From positions 930,001 to 994,000 of the forward strand of contig JAWWNJ010000032.1 in NCBI GenBank assembly GCA_037176885.1: a DNA stretch of 64,000 bases, written 5' to 3'. The notes under the pieces were generated by a model. The model was not told the origin of the DNA. It saw only the letters and a program-made list of their open reading frames with translations, and did no database searches. This stretch comes from Favolaschia claudopus. Taxonomy: Eukaryota > Basidiomycota > Agaricomycetes > Agaricales > Mycenaceae. Within the stretch, counting starts at the first letter, position 1, and every line of letters starts with the position of its first letter. A program made the position numbers and the translations under genes. This document shows positions 45,340 to 56,612 of the stretch, piece by piece.

Positions 45340-45600
45340 GTTTCGTTGAATGAAAACCAGTTGGACCTGCGTGCGAGCCACGGCTTCAAGCGACACGACG
45401 AGCCGCATCTGCATTCAACATTGTCGCCCAGAAAAGCGGAAAGATCAAAAGTCACATTTCTAAAAATAAAACCAAACAACCGCTCTCGTCCCAAATTGGA
45501 AGGTGCCAATTTACTTACTTGGTTTCCCGATAACCCTTTCCCAATCCCAGGCAAAACAGCCCGTGTATTCTGAGCGACCCAAACATCATAGAACTCGGGT
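45340..45600. other. Decayed duplicate of the KRE33 upstream region
   Basis: Contains CAACCGCTCTCGTCCCAAAT at 45478, nearly identical to sequence at 41518 upstream of KRE33, with weaker similarity on both sides (the AGCGG/AAAGCAG and GGCTTCAAG/ACGCTTCAAC blocks). It is interpreted as the third, partial unit of the local tandem duplication. No gene is present. Confidence 0.4.
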
Positions 45601-45744
45601 GATACATATGCAAGTCTGAGTGTCGCCTCTAATCAATCCGATGTGCGTCACAGGGCGCCGCAAGTGAAAAGTCTCATGGAGGCGGGGCTGGGTCTCATCC
45701 CTCAGCCTCCCTCGACTTCCTTCTACCTCATTGCATATTTGCAC

Positions 45745-47274
45745 ATGCCTCCTCGTACACTCTCTCGGCTTCTCGCCGTCAATGAGGCACCCCTGGCACG
45801 CGAAGCACTCGAGATTCGAGCCATCAGGGACAAAGCTCTGAACGACTTGCGTCAATTAGCATGTGGCCCACCCTTTCGGCGCAATCGGGAAGCCTCTTTG
45901 CGCGAAACAATACGACTCTGTATTTCCATCCTTTCTCCCGTCAGGAGTCTCCCTGCGGCAGTACTATCCCATATCTTCCTCCTCTGTCTTCCCCACATCT
46001 CCGAAGCTCGAAATATCCCATGGTATGAAGCTCTCGAGGAGAGTCCTTGGATCCTCGGCCATGTTTCTCGTTACTGGAGGGCGGCAGCACTGGCCACTCC
46101 AGGGTTGTGGTCTTCCATCCTTATTCAAGGTGGCGACGTTGTTGACGGCGAACTCTACTCGCTCGGAATGCTCGAAACTCAGCTCACCCGTACGGGCAAT
46201 GCTCCGCTGGACATCATCTTCGACTACGCCAAATGCCACGAGCAGGATGAATACATCGCGGAGCGGGCGCTGCAGGCGCTCGTTCAGCACTCGATAAGGT
46301 GGAAGTCACTGCGCATCACGGCTTCGCCACTCATGCGGCTTGCGGGCTTCCGAGGCCGTTTGCCGATTCTAGAGACCCTCTCCGTCTATAGTAGAGACGA
46401 CTCAGACGAAGAAGCAGACGAGGACTACTATTCTCGCCCACCTTCAAGCAACCATTTCGCAATAGCCCCCGAACTCCGAAGCCTCCACGTGGACAACGCG
46501 GGCTACCCAACCCTCACCTTGCCTTGGGCTCAATTGACCCACTACGAAGCGCTTGGTACATGGGCCGCACACATTAACGCCCTCCAATCTCTCCCAAACC
46601 TCGAATCCTGTCGCCTCGTCATGGCCGACGAAGTTCATTTTGAGGATCCCTTCGCGTATGGAACCAAGCCCGTTGTCAGACTCACCAAGCTACGCCAGCT
46701 TCGGATAATGACAGAACGCATCTTCCATGCGATCGAGGAGGATTGGGTATGGCCCAAATGGCTCCGTCTCCCTGCCCTCACGGACTTGACAATCCCAGAC
46801 GGACTCCTCCACAGGCTGCCGGACGTGCAACAGGCATCCCTACTTCATCCGAGTCTCCGAAAGCTGCACATAATCGCGGGATGCCCCGAAGTTGACGCAC
46901 TTCGTCGGGTTCTTCGAATGAACTCCGGCATCACAGAGCTTTTACCGACCCTGGACGGTTATGGCGCACATTCGCGGGATTACACCTACTCCAAGGTGCC
47001 CCCTCTCATGGCGTTCCTCACCCTCAAACCCCATCAGCCCGACCTGTTCCTCCCTCAGCTTGAGACACTGGTGATTCAGTCGCCTACAAGCAACAACGAG
47101 GAGATGATCGGTCAGATGGTGGCTTCACGCTGGGGAGTAACGCAATTGCGTTCTGTGTACGCGGTTGATCCTGGGGTCGTTCTTGAGGCTAAGCTGGAGT
47201 GTATGAAGGCGGAAGGGTTGCGCGTTTTCGTTCGGAGGTGGGCCTATGGTCATACCCGCGTAATGAGATACTGA
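45745..47274 (+). CDS. F-box/LRR-like protein
   Basis: Intronless protein of about 509 residues. An N-terminal helical part (APLAREALEIRAIRDKALND) precedes an F-box-like segment, VRSLPAAVLSHIFLLCLP, then the typical agaricomycete continuation ESPWILGHVSRYWRAAALAT-PGLWSSI. The remainder has irregular leucine-rich repeats (LPNLESCRLV, LTKLRQLRIM, LPALTDLTIP, HPSLRKLHII, LPQLETLVIQ). Such proteins are putative substrate adaptors of SCF ubiquitin ligases. The start used gives MPPRTLSR; an in-frame ATG at 45676 would add 23 residues. This is one of the very expanded F-box families of mushrooms, so a specific role cannot be given. Confidence 0.8.
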   Translation: MPPRTLSRLLAVNEAPLAREALEIRAIRDKALNDLRQLACGPPFRRNREASLRETIRLCISILSPVRSLPAAVLSHIFLLCLPHISEARNIPWYEALEESPWILGHVSRYWRAAALATPGLWSSILIQGGDVVDGELYSLGMLETQLTRTGNAPLDIIFDYAKCHEQDEYIAERALQALVQHSIRWKSLRITASPLMRLAGFRGRLPILETLSVYSRDDSDEEADEDYYSRPPSSNHFAIAPELRSLHVDNAGYPTLTLPWAQLTHYEALGTWAAHINALQSLPNLESCRLVMADEVHFEDPFAYGTKPVVRLTKLRQLRIMTERIFHAIEEDWVWPKWLRLPALTDLTIPDGLLHRLPDVQQASLLHPSLRKLHIIAGCPEVDALRRVLRMNSGITELLPTLDGYGAHSRDYTYSKVPPLMAFLTLKPHQPDLFLPQLETLVIQSPTSNNEEMIGQMVASRWGVTQLRSVYAVDPGVVLEAKLECMKAEGLRVFVRRWAYGHTRVMRY

Positions 47275-47756
47275 AATCGGTATCTTCACAGAACGGAGTT
47301 GCATTGCCTTCAGAACGACTACGGAGACAGTCGTGCCCTGTTTCAATTGGACTGATTTCGCGGCTGATACTGTATCGACAGAAAATTCCAAGGCATTTCG
47401 ACATGTGGCAATTGCTGTATAGAAATTAGCGTGTTAGACATATCGTACAAGAACTCACTTTTAACCATGTGGTGCTGTCAAAGAGCGGCAGGAATTCGGT
47501 TGTCGAGAAAGGAAAATGTATTTACAAAACATTAGCGCGTCGATAAGACAAAGCCGGGACGCAAGTTTTAGCGTGAGAAACAGCAGTCATGTCTCAACTT
47601 CCTCAATGCCACAGGAAAGCTAGTGCAGAATCGAGTGAAATGCGAGGGGACCGGGATGATTTGTTTGGGGGGTGGAACGTACGCGATTTATCGCGGTCGC
47701 GTTGCCTCTAATAAATTATGGATAGTTGGGTACAGTAATACACAGAGGCAAGAACG
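47275..47756. other. Intergenic, no supported gene
   Basis: Convergent region between the F-box/LRR gene and the duplicated SRP14 3' segment. No recognisable features. Confidence 0.4.
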
Positions 47757-47912
47757 ATCTCACAGGCGTCACGACGCACTCGTGAATTTTGACCGGCGGC
47801 CGCCTTGCGCTGTCTGACCCTGAGCAGTGATTCCGCCTGCTTCGCCGCAGCCTTACGCTGCAGCTGCCGCTTTCTACGCCCAACGCCACGTTCCGGCCCA
47901 CAACTACCATTA
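47757..47912 (-). repeat. Tandem duplicate of the 3' coding end of SRP14
   Basis: This 156-bp stretch repeats 47945-48096 with about 75-80% identity by eye (offset about 188 bp). Both contain GGCGTCANGACGCACTCGT, GCTTCGCNGCAGCCTTANGC and GCCGCTTTCTACGCCCANC. On the minus strand it would encode a version of the basic SRP14 tail (VGRRKRQLQRKAAAKQ). It lies downstream of the SRP14 stop codon, so it is not expected to be translated. Confidence 0.75.
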
Positions 47913-47949
47913 TGCACTCCCTTTTACGCTGGACAGCGTCTTCCAGGCG

Positions 47950-48623
47950 TCATGACGCACTCGTAGATTGTGCTTTTGCATTGGCGGCCTCCTCGCGTTG
48001 TTTTGCTTTACGCTGCGACTCCTCCTGCTTCGCAGCAGCCTTAAGCTGCCGTTGCCGCTTTCTACGCCCAGCACCACGTTTCGGCCCATCGATCACAACA
48101 GCCTCCATTCGCTTCTTCTTTCGCTGAACAGCTTCCTCCGCACGCTGTTTCTCGCGCTTTTTGTCTCGTTTCCGTAGCGTGGTCATGGAGGCTTTGAGTA
48201 GTGTCCCATACGCATCGTGGAATTTTTTGAGTTCGCTGGAGTTTACCTAGATGCGGAATATGATTAGAAGCCGCCAGAGGGTATAATCGCGTGCCTGACT
48301 CTTGTGGAGAATTTGGCCTCACCGCCGTTCGTTACGCGGATAAGACACGGGTATTCGCGTTCGTCATCGGCGCTACTCGAGGGCGCCATAGCTACATCTT
48401 GGCCATCGTGAATAACTAGTAGTATTCGTGAGCATAGGCACGAGTAAGACACGAGCGCGCAAGCATACGTCGTTTGTGCGTAAGCCATATCGAGCCCTGA
48501 TCTCTCGAAGATTCAAAGAGTGCAGATAGCCGTTGAAGAAACTACATCGGTGTGAGACCGCTAGAGGGCAAAGGCGTAGTATCAATCGTCCAGGCGTACA
48601 GTTTCGTGGTCAAGCAATTCCAT
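47950..48623 (-). CDS. SRP14: Signal recognition particle 14-kDa subunit (SRP14)
   Basis: Small protein of the SRP Alu domain, which pairs with SRP9 (or SRP21 in fungi) and slows translation. Four exons: MELLDHET | FLQRLSALFESSRDQGSIWL-THKR | LIHDGQDVAMAP...EYPCLIRVTNGGEAKFSTR | VNSSELKKFHDAYGTLLKAS-MTTLRKRD. The last part matches the conserved SRP14 C-terminal helix. A long basic tail (KRGAGRRKRQRQLKAAAKQ) extends beyond the usual family length, as is common in fungi. The start at 48623 gives the classic 'first residues, then FL' pattern. The 3' coding end is tandemly duplicated downstream. Confidence 0.85.
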
Positions 48624-50866
48624 GGAAATTCGACAGCCCGAGAATGCGCCGGCTCTATCAGCAGAGACCTTGCGTTCGCTGATAGGTTAGTCGGTCGAGC
48701 GAGCACCAGTTCGCGCAATTGCCCTCCCAATCAGTAGCGATGACTGGTCGAGCGCGAGGAAACTACTGGGAAGAGGCAAGAGCAATTAGGGCGTGACCGT
48801 GACGGGTAACGCGTCACTCAACTTGTCCTCAACGTTCATCTGTGGACGCGTCTCGCTCAACTCCAGTGAACTCCTGACAATTCTACGAAGATTCAATTCC
48901 TTGACTGCGTTACGGTTGATACCTTTTTCTTATTCTGTCGAGGCTGCGAATTGAGCCCTTTTTCGGCGGTATCGGACTAATTCAAGACGGTACAAAAGTC
49001 GTTTCATCTCAGGTTTTCTTCCCTCTAGAGAGCGCTTGTCGTCTACTATACCTTCGAGCTGTAACTTCAGTCTGTTGACAAACAGCGAATTTTGGCTTTT
49101 TTCGTGATCGCTTAGGACGACAAGCTATGACGATCAAATGACGCCGCATTAAAGGCAAAAATCCTTAAATGCCACGACCAAGCTGTAGCGAAAGCTTTTC
49201 CTTCCTTCTTCATGCCTACGCATCTTGGTCGCAGTTGGTTCCCCGTTTCGTAGACGCGTTAGATTGAGGTGTCTGCGGTGTCTTGTCTAGAGTGCATCTC
49301 AGAAGTTGGCTGTCGCTTCTTCCGCTCTGAGTGGATTTCTGTTTTGACCTAGGGCGCCCTTCCTGCACCCTTGCATGCTGCTTTAGCACTTGCTCTACTC
49401 AACGTCGACACGCCGCCATTAACGCATCTGTTCTCGATTTTTACACTGACCCTCGAACTCTGTCTAGGACGATCTTGATCTGGGCTGCATCACTCCGCAG
49501 TGTGAAGGCTGGCATTTGGATTCTGGGATAATCATCTTTCTCGATGGACAGAGTATCTCGCTTGCCGTCGGACTTTCTACTACTATCAATCTGTTATTAC
49601 CTCTGGAATCCTTTCGTGGCCGGCGCCATCTCTCGATTGCTAGCGACATCGCTCCAAGGCCATTTATAAACTCCCAACGTCGTTCGCGGTGTTAATTATG
49701 GCGAAGACTGCCGTGCTCATCGCTGGAATTCTCTGGCTAGAGGGACCACTTTCGATTATTATGCTGGTTCTATCAATTTGCCATCAAATTGAATGCCATT
49801 CGTGAATCTCCAGCTTCCTCCGTGGTCTTTCTTGGGGCGATATCGCTTATGGGCTCCTCAATATAGTCTCGATCCAGCTTTCTCAGTACCGCCGAGACTC
49901 CAGCCGAAATCTTGCTTCAACTGTGACCGCTGGAACTTTCTGGCCGGGGCGATCGTGGCCTGAAATATTCTTACAGCTGTATCACTCCACCACCATCTGA
50001 ACTCTCAAACAATTCCGCGGTCGTTCTCGCGGTCGTTCTCGCCGCGATATCGCTTATGGGCTCCTCAACACGACCTCAGAACTATCCGGAATAGGTGTTG
50101 CCCTCTCCCCAGCAAGAAACTAACGCTGGCTGTCTTCAAGAAAACACATGAAGGCTCCACACTCTTGCCGTCGCTCGTGTTGTGTTCAGCCACCACTGGT
50201 CTGCTGCTGAGGTTTACCAACTCCGCGACATTCGAAGTTGAGAAATCCGATAGATGTGAGTAAAGCGCTCACTTGGGTTCTATACTTATCCGAAAATCAC
50301 CTCTAGAATGTGAACAGTCTCGACCTGATTCGACCTGATAAGCTCCGACCGTTCGGCACGAGGCAAGCGCCCATTCGACTTGACGCTCACTCTTCGTGCG
50401 CGGTTTCTCTCGAATTTTGGACTCCTCTCATCGTGATTTTTTGCTTCCGTCTTTGGTCTTCACTGGTTTGACTTTGGTTGTAGATCGAGGACGACGTCAC
50501 GCCAAGGAACTTCCATATATGGAATTGTCACTGAAAATCTCCGACCACGCGAGAGTGACGCCGCACGCGACACTGCCATTGATTCAGTCGACTCCAACGA
50601 CTCCAACCGTCTAGACCCCGTCTCTCACCCCACAGTCGGCATGACGATTTGCTATTGGTTCATCAGAGGCGGAGCTGACCGGACCCACTCCTCGCTCATT
50701 ACCGTCAGCTTTCTACGTTTCTCCAGTTGGGACTTGTACACCGCAGGGCAAGGTGCGGACCGCCGATAGGCATTGCCTCATGACGCATGTGCTCATGTTT
50801 TAAGCCAGCGTCCTTGTCCACGTTGAAGGCGGATACCCTCGTCCGAGTCGTCCCACAGTCTTTGTT
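48624..50866. other. 2.2-kb region without a supported gene
   Basis: No open frame has coding character. The 24-bp sequence CGATATCGCTTATGGGCTCCTCAA occurs at 49838-49861 and again at 50045-50068, inside a diverged duplication of about 205 bp. CGCGGTCGTTCT is tandemly repeated around 50021-50044. The region could hold an untranslated RNA, a long leader of the 50867 gene, or a decayed repeat. No snRNA or tRNA was recognised. Confidence 0.5.
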
Positions 50867-51529
50867 ATGCACAAACCTCGGTCTATCTTGAAGGCCATTC
50901 CTGAACCAGATCCCTCCGGACCTCCAATACATGAATCCTTCTCGTCCTCGCATCCCTTGCCCTTCGCAGCTTGCTCTTCGAAGGCCGTGATGTATTCACC
51001 TCACGTTCACTTCCCGACTCCTGGCCGGCTCACCCTCACGGGCGACACACACTCCCCGGGATCGTACGACCGCGCGCCTATCGAGGTGGAGCAGAACTCG
51101 TGCGCATTGCCGGAGCGCGGGGGACGCGTCTACCACCCCAAGTCGCCTCTATCATGCGTGCGTCCCATCAGCAGTTACTTCCACCCCCGCGCCTTCGAAG
51201 CGTGCGAGCTGGACGTCCCCGCACTCCACCCCGACCTCTCTTCCGAGACCGACGAGTCCACTGAGGAATGCGTCTCACCCACCATGTCCCCGGAGCCACC
51301 AGTGGCGATCCACGTGCATGGCACACCATACCCCACACCCATGCCGATCCGTCGGACCCATTCGCAAGAGGAATTCGATCGTGCCTTGTCGTTCCTGCCA
51401 CATCCCCCGGTTCCAATAGCAGACCGGGATGTGTCGCAGAAACGACGATGTAACCCCCGCAGACCCCGGCGCTCTGTTGCCTTTCAGGAGCCGGCTGAGG
51501 ACTGCGACAACTGTTTGGGTGGGTTCTGA
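50867..51529 (+). CDS. Conserved basidiomycete hypothetical protein
   Basis: Intronless protein of 220 residues beginning MHKPRSILKAIPEPDPSGPP. It has a short motif-like core, MYSPHVHFPTPGRLT...DTHSPGSYDRAPIEV, then CALPERGGR. The rest is Pro/Ser-rich with acidic patches (SSETDESTEEC) and a basic end (KRRCNPRRPRRSVAFQEP), suggesting a largely disordered protein that is phosphorylated or binds a partner. I know this arrangement only as an unstudied basidiomycete family. Long leader sequence upstream is possible. Confidence 0.7.
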   Translation: MHKPRSILKAIPEPDPSGPPIHESFSSSHPLPFAACSSKAVMYSPHVHFPTPGRLTLTGDTHSPGSYDRAPIEVEQNSCALPERGGRVYHPKSPLSCVRPISSYFHPRAFEACELDVPALHPDLSSETDESTEECVSPTMSPEPPVAIHVHGTPYPTPMPIRRTHSQEEFDRALSFLPHPPVPIADRDVSQKRRCNPRRPRRSVAFQEPAEDCDNCLGGF

Positions 51530-52028
51530 TTCAACCCCCAATGTCTCTCCACGGTGCATACCCTTTACATACTACGGACTTGTCATACCCCCAACCCATG
51601 TCGCGGGTTGGGTTTCACTGTAGATAGTTAGATTTGCCCTTTTAATTATTAATGCCTTTTCTTCTTGTCTATGTATTCGCTATTGTTTCTCTTTGCTACG
51701 GACGAATACATACTGGCACTAAGTACGTCTTTGGTCTCAAAGGCTGTACCTGGTCATGTCGATATTTATCCAATTGATATCGTCTTCTGTAACATTCTGC
51801 CTCAGTGCCTGGGAGTGGTATGAGTTTTGGTATGAGTCTTCTCAACTGGTGCAATACTTTCTTTGCTAGAAAACACCTTGACACTGTGTAGACGAGTAAC
51901 AATATAGTATAGATACAATCCGAAACAAGGGAGTTTGTACAAAGAAGCATTCAGTATCGAGCACGTTAGAAACACCACGCAACAAAATGACGAGTCAAAG
52001 GAAAGTCAAAGGCAAAGAAAACCGTCCA
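51530..52028. other. Convergent intergenic region
   Basis: About 500 bp between two genes that end towards each other. Only a TATTAATGCC-type AT-rich 3' region was noted. Confidence 0.4.
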
Positions 52029-55000
52029 TCAGTCCAATTTATCGGGACCTTCCTTATCCTTCTGGTCAGGTATCCGCCTCTCCTCAACCCCCAACATCGT
52101 TTCCGGATCGCTAACCTCCAACTCCCCAACACCACCAACACCCGTCACAGCACCCATCTGTTCCTTGACCTGCTCCGCGACGACCACGCCGATCCTCTCC
52201 CCGCCTCCAAGCGGGCTACTCTTAAATCTTGTGCCTTTGGCGAGAGGGATTGCGATACGCGGAACGCTGAGAGCGCTACCGCTGGGTGTAGGTCCGCTGC
52301 CACTCACCACCACCGTCGGGGCATTCACTGACGCAGTCGACATGGCGGGCGAGCCGACGGTGCTTGGCGCAGTCGCGGCAGCTCCTAGACGACGCTTACG
52401 GTCAAGAAGAATGGCCTCGAGAGACGGGGCGGGCGAGGCGCTGCGGGACAGATTCCCGAGCGACGCTGCCATTGCGACTGGAGTTGGCGAAGCCGTCGCG
52501 TGCACGGGCGAGGGCTTCTTGATATCCATAGTCGCCGCACTGTTAGGTTCGTCAGGAACGGTGGGCGTAAGCGAAGGTGTCGGGGACGGCGTGTCTCGCT
52601 CGATGATAACAATGGGGACAGGCTGCGTGATGATTGTAATCGGGCCTGCATTTGAGGCGTCGCCGGCTTGACCTGCGGCGACTGTTGTCGCCCCTTCAGC
52701 GTTTGCCGCAACCGGGAGGACGTCCTTAGCGTTCGGTTCGCGAGGCGTGGGAGGTGCACTGCGAGAACGCAGGAAGTTCAGTCCTTTGAGCGAGAGAGGC
52801 TTGAGGATGGGAGTAGGTGTTTTGATAACGGAAACTTGAGGTTCGACTGCGCTAACTGGCGGGGCGTCCGCAGTCGACGAGGACGGCACGATTTCGACAG
52901 GAGGAACGTAGGGATCGCCATGGGCGCCTTCAGAATCAAATTCATCGTAGATCTCCTCACCAATGAGCTCTGCAAACATTCAATGACGGAAAGGTTCCAC
53001 AACCGAGAACATACCTTCAAGCACGTCCTCTAAGGTAATGATACCAAGGGGTTGCACAGCGGGATCGAATCCGAGCAAGAACTAAGCCAGTGATTAGTTC
53101 CAGATACTCGCCAGAGTAAGAACTTTCGCACCTCTTCAGCACCCTCTTTACCCAGAACAGCATCGGCCGGCATACTCTGTTCCAGCATCGACATCGAAGT
53201 CATCCCCGCCGCAACCCTCGGGAGCTGAAAACTGGTCCTTCGACTCTTCGGCACACCGAGATCCTCACCCGCCATATCGCGAGAACTATCCTTCTGGACT
53301 GGCTGCACGACAGCTCTACCACGTCCACGGTTCGGAGAAGAAAAATCCTTTTCAATGATATGATTTCCGTTGCTGTGTCCGGTCCCGTTAGTTATCGTGT
53401 CGCTGCCGAGCGTATCTCCCTCCAAATCCTCTTCAATTCCTTCCTCTATGTCTCTCACTTTCTTCTTCTTCCGGCCCTTGTGTTTACTCACTTTCTCCTT
53501 CTCGTCCTCCTCGTCGCTGGAATCGGAATCACCCATGCCGACGCGCTCACGAAGGCGTTGTGTCAGTCCACGTTTGACCGCCTTCTTTACGCTCGCGGCC
53601 TGTTCAAATAGTACGTGATGAAGTGAGAATATGCAAAACAAGTTCGCGACGAACCTTATCTTCGCTAAAGCGGCTGACAATCGCCATATGGCTGCGCCCC
53701 TCTTGGAACTTATCCAAAAGACCAAGAAGGGGCTCGTTGTTCGGAATGAACGGAACTTTATTCAGCGGAATCTTACGCAGCGGAATCGCATCTTGTTTCG
53801 CGAAATCAGGGGGTGCGTTCGCAATGTCAGGAAACAGAATGAATAAACATGCCCTTGGGGTCAAGCAAAACACACTGCTTGACGAGTAGAATCCCTAAGA
53901 TCTTCTTGGCTTTCTTGCCATTCATCTCAACCTCTTCGTAGACCGGCACACGGCTGTGTCCCGTGAGGCATATTTGCTTCAGAAGATCGTAGTCGAGACA
54001 TGCGTCGATGGAGAGCATGAAGACCTCGGAAATTGGGGTCATTGCCTGTGATATACGACATACATCAGGGGATGTTTCCACTGCCTGCACGAAACCATAC
54101 CTGGCGAACCACCTTCTCTTGCAGATCGAGGGTGGCGCCAATGATTGTGACCGTGTCGGTGCGGAGGTCGCCTCCATGCGTCGCTTGAGACGAATGCATC
54201 GCTATGAGCTCTTTGAGCTCTACCAGAGACGATGAGAGGTCTTACTACTCGCGAAACAAAATGAATACCTGCACGACGGTAGATTATACCGTGATGAGCG
54301 CCGAGCGCAAACTCTAGAAGTTTGGCCACAGGCCATGACACGATTCCCTGCCGGAATCAAAACCAAAGTAAAGGGCTTGAAATGCATACTCACCAGGCCA
54401 TAAATGAGACACTTTGTGAGGAAGGCCATCTTGGCGCCAAGGTAGAGCCCATGACGCGTGAACAGCGACTGAGGGATAATTTCCGCGAAACTGTAAGCTC
54501 GGTTAGTTTCAAGAACAGACAAAGAAAGCGACAAGTCGAAGCGGGTATTAAGCAATAAATCAGAAAGATTAGAGCCAAAATTGCGCAATTTGAGAGAATC
54601 GCGGGTCGACGCGTGACGTCACGAAGAATTAGAAGGTCGCGTTGAACAAGCCAAGAAACCACGCCTCATGAGACTGAAAATACTTGCATTACAATGAGGA
54701 CAGTGGATACGACCACGGACTGTGGGCCTCCGCCTAAAATTGGGTCCGCGATGATTGGAAGGGTCTCGTTTGTGATCATATTTGCCAAAAGGAGGGTCAC
54801 AAGCAACAAGTGGCCATTCTTGCGAATGGGTTTGATTTTGTTGGCATATTCGCGTTGTTTCCTGATAAATTATCAATACGAGAATATCGACGCGTCGAAT
54901 CAAAATACGAACGGGGTGCCACTCATGCTCAACACGTTAAGTTGTGTCTCGTCCAAACTCATGTAACCCAGCGTTAATCCGGCAAATAAGCCCGACGACA

Positions 55001-55263
55001 AGACGAGCACAGGGATAAGAACTAAGTTACTGGTCAGAACGGCGAATAACAAAGAAATTCAAGTACGTACCAGCAAATACGATGTTACTAGTGTTGTGGG
55101 GATCAAAACTTTCACGCTTTGCGAGGACCGTGCCACTTTCGAGTTCGGAATTTGGGCCATTGTACGGGAGGTGAAGCAGGCGGGGGACATATTGAGATAC
55201 GACGGAGAAGAGAGTATATACGAGTCGAGCAGAATGTCTGTTGAGTCTTGGAACCGGGGTCAT
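52029..55263 (-). CDS. MAM3: CNNM/Mam3-type membrane protein (DUF21 plus CBS pair)
   Basis: Protein of the ancient conserved domain (CNNM) family, linked to magnesium and manganese balance at the vacuole or plasma membrane. After an N-terminal segment, the DUF21 region starts SSGLFAGLTLGYMSLDETQL and includes IADPILGGGPQSVVVSTVLI and FAEIIPQSLFTRHGLYLG. Then come LKELIAMHSSQATHGGDL-like sequence and two CBS-type blocks: MTPISEVFMLSIDACLDYDL with the SRVPVYEE-MNGKKAKKILGIL motif, and a second with GIITLEDVLEELIGEEIYDE. A phospho-Ser/acidic, lysine-rich insert (DSDSSDEEDEKE) and a long proline/threonine-rich tail follow. The junction between 54480 and 54690 is unresolved and may include an intron of about 200 nt, long for this genome. 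Confidence 0.85.
54609..54623. promoter_or_regulatory. CRE/MCB-like site inside the CNNM gene
   Basis: ACGCGTGACGTCACG matches 15 of 20 bases of the palindrome at 35731-35750, including the full CRE. It lies in the probable long intron of the CNNM-like gene. A weaker relative (GCGTGATGTCAC) is at 55339-55350, about 75 bp upstream of that gene's start. Confidence 0.5.
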
Positions 55264-56378
55264 TCGAGGTGGTAAGAGGCAAGGGAGTTAGGATCACGCA
55301 TGTAATAGTTTATGACATTTACGGATATTCGCCGCGGCGCGTGATGTCACAAACTCGGAACATCAATGAGTGTGGGAAACAATCTTAGTCCTTCGATTTA
55401 GCCTTTCGATCCTACACGTCCTCTACTACTCCGATGAAATAGTTTCTAATGAGTCCCAAGCACCAGCAACTGTACTACGATAGTCAGAGGCGGAAGCATC
55501 CAGGAGACAATGCTCATTTTCAATATGAAATGATGATCACCCTAGGCGAAATCACTGATAGGTAGCGATGTTTGCCGAGATTAGATATACCAATTGACCC
55601 GAAAGAACGTTAAGAAGAATCGAGCGGTTCGACTGCACTGTGAGGGTGCTGCAAACGCATGTGCGGAGGGTATAAGAATGTCCGGGCCTTTGCAACCCGA
55701 ACTTTCACAACCCCAGCAGCAAGCCGCGTCCAATAAGCGTACTGGCTGCGTACCCGAGGTCCGCCACATAAGGACGACCACTAGACGGCGATCAATTGTA
55801 TTTTGGTTGCGCTTAGACCTAGATGGCCGAGGGCCGGGCCGTTCGCGCGAGACCAAAGTCCGGAAGGGTCGATGAAGCTGTCGAGGACCGGAGAGGTAGT
55901 GGATTCAAGTGACAGAGGCTTTAAGTTAGCCAAGCTTGGAACCGAGCGGGGAAAAGACCAAGTAGTTGTCACTTGGTCCACAAAGGTCTGAGAACTATCC
56001 AAGACGAGGCTAGTTTTGTAGCGAGGTTCAATAGTTTCAAAGCCATTTCGGAAATCTCTTGAAGGGCTCAGACACGAACCTCCAGGACCAAGTCTATAGA
56101 GGGCAGAATATATATGCACGATTTGAAACCCAAGATGCTTGCAGTGGTCCATAAAACAGATAGTAGCCAAGGATTGAGATACTGATGTGAATGAAGTTGC
56201 GTAGTTCCACGCATGGTCAATATGAGCCCAAGATTCAGCTGTTAAGTGGTTGGAGCAGCCCTCCAAACATCTGTTGACCGGCTTTGCATCCCCAAAACTT
56301 GGAATTGAAGACTAGGATCCCGTCAAGCTCGAGGCCTCAGGCAGGTTCAAAGCAGGTCAGAGATTGGTCCAAGATTGG
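55264..56378. other. Intergenic, no supported gene
   Basis: Holds the promoter of the CNNM gene and about 1 kb without recognisable content. The open frames at 55594-55875 and 55781-56266 have no visible domain. Confidence 0.4.
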
Positions 56379-56612
56379 TCATTGGTTTGTGACCTTCAGC
56401 TCAATGCTAGGAGGAGCTTGGAGTGGAGTGTCATGAAGTAAGACGGGCCAAAAACGAATTACCACCCAGTTGAATGACTTCTTGTCTGGCAGTGGATGCA
56501 GGATTGACCCTAGAGAGGATCTGAAGGTAATGGTTTTGTTCATCCCAAAGTTCTGCACAGCTAAATCATATATGTTTGAGGTACTTCTTGTATCCACTAG
56601 ACAAGAAGCCAT
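56379..56612 (-). pseudogene. Possible relic of a retroelement aspartic protease
   Basis: An open frame of 78 codons begins MASCLVDTRSTSNIYDLAVQ. The pattern hydrophobic-LVDTxSTSN resembles the active-site stretch of Ty3/gypsy-type proteases (LVDTGATSNFI), but the catalytic glycine after D-T is replaced by Arg. No reverse transcriptase or gag follows. This is weak evidence, kept because an inverted repeat overlaps it. Confidence 0.25.

Noticed and set aside
55781..56266. Open frame of 161 codons on the minus strand
   Set aside because: No domain, no splice structure and biased composition; not supported as a gene.
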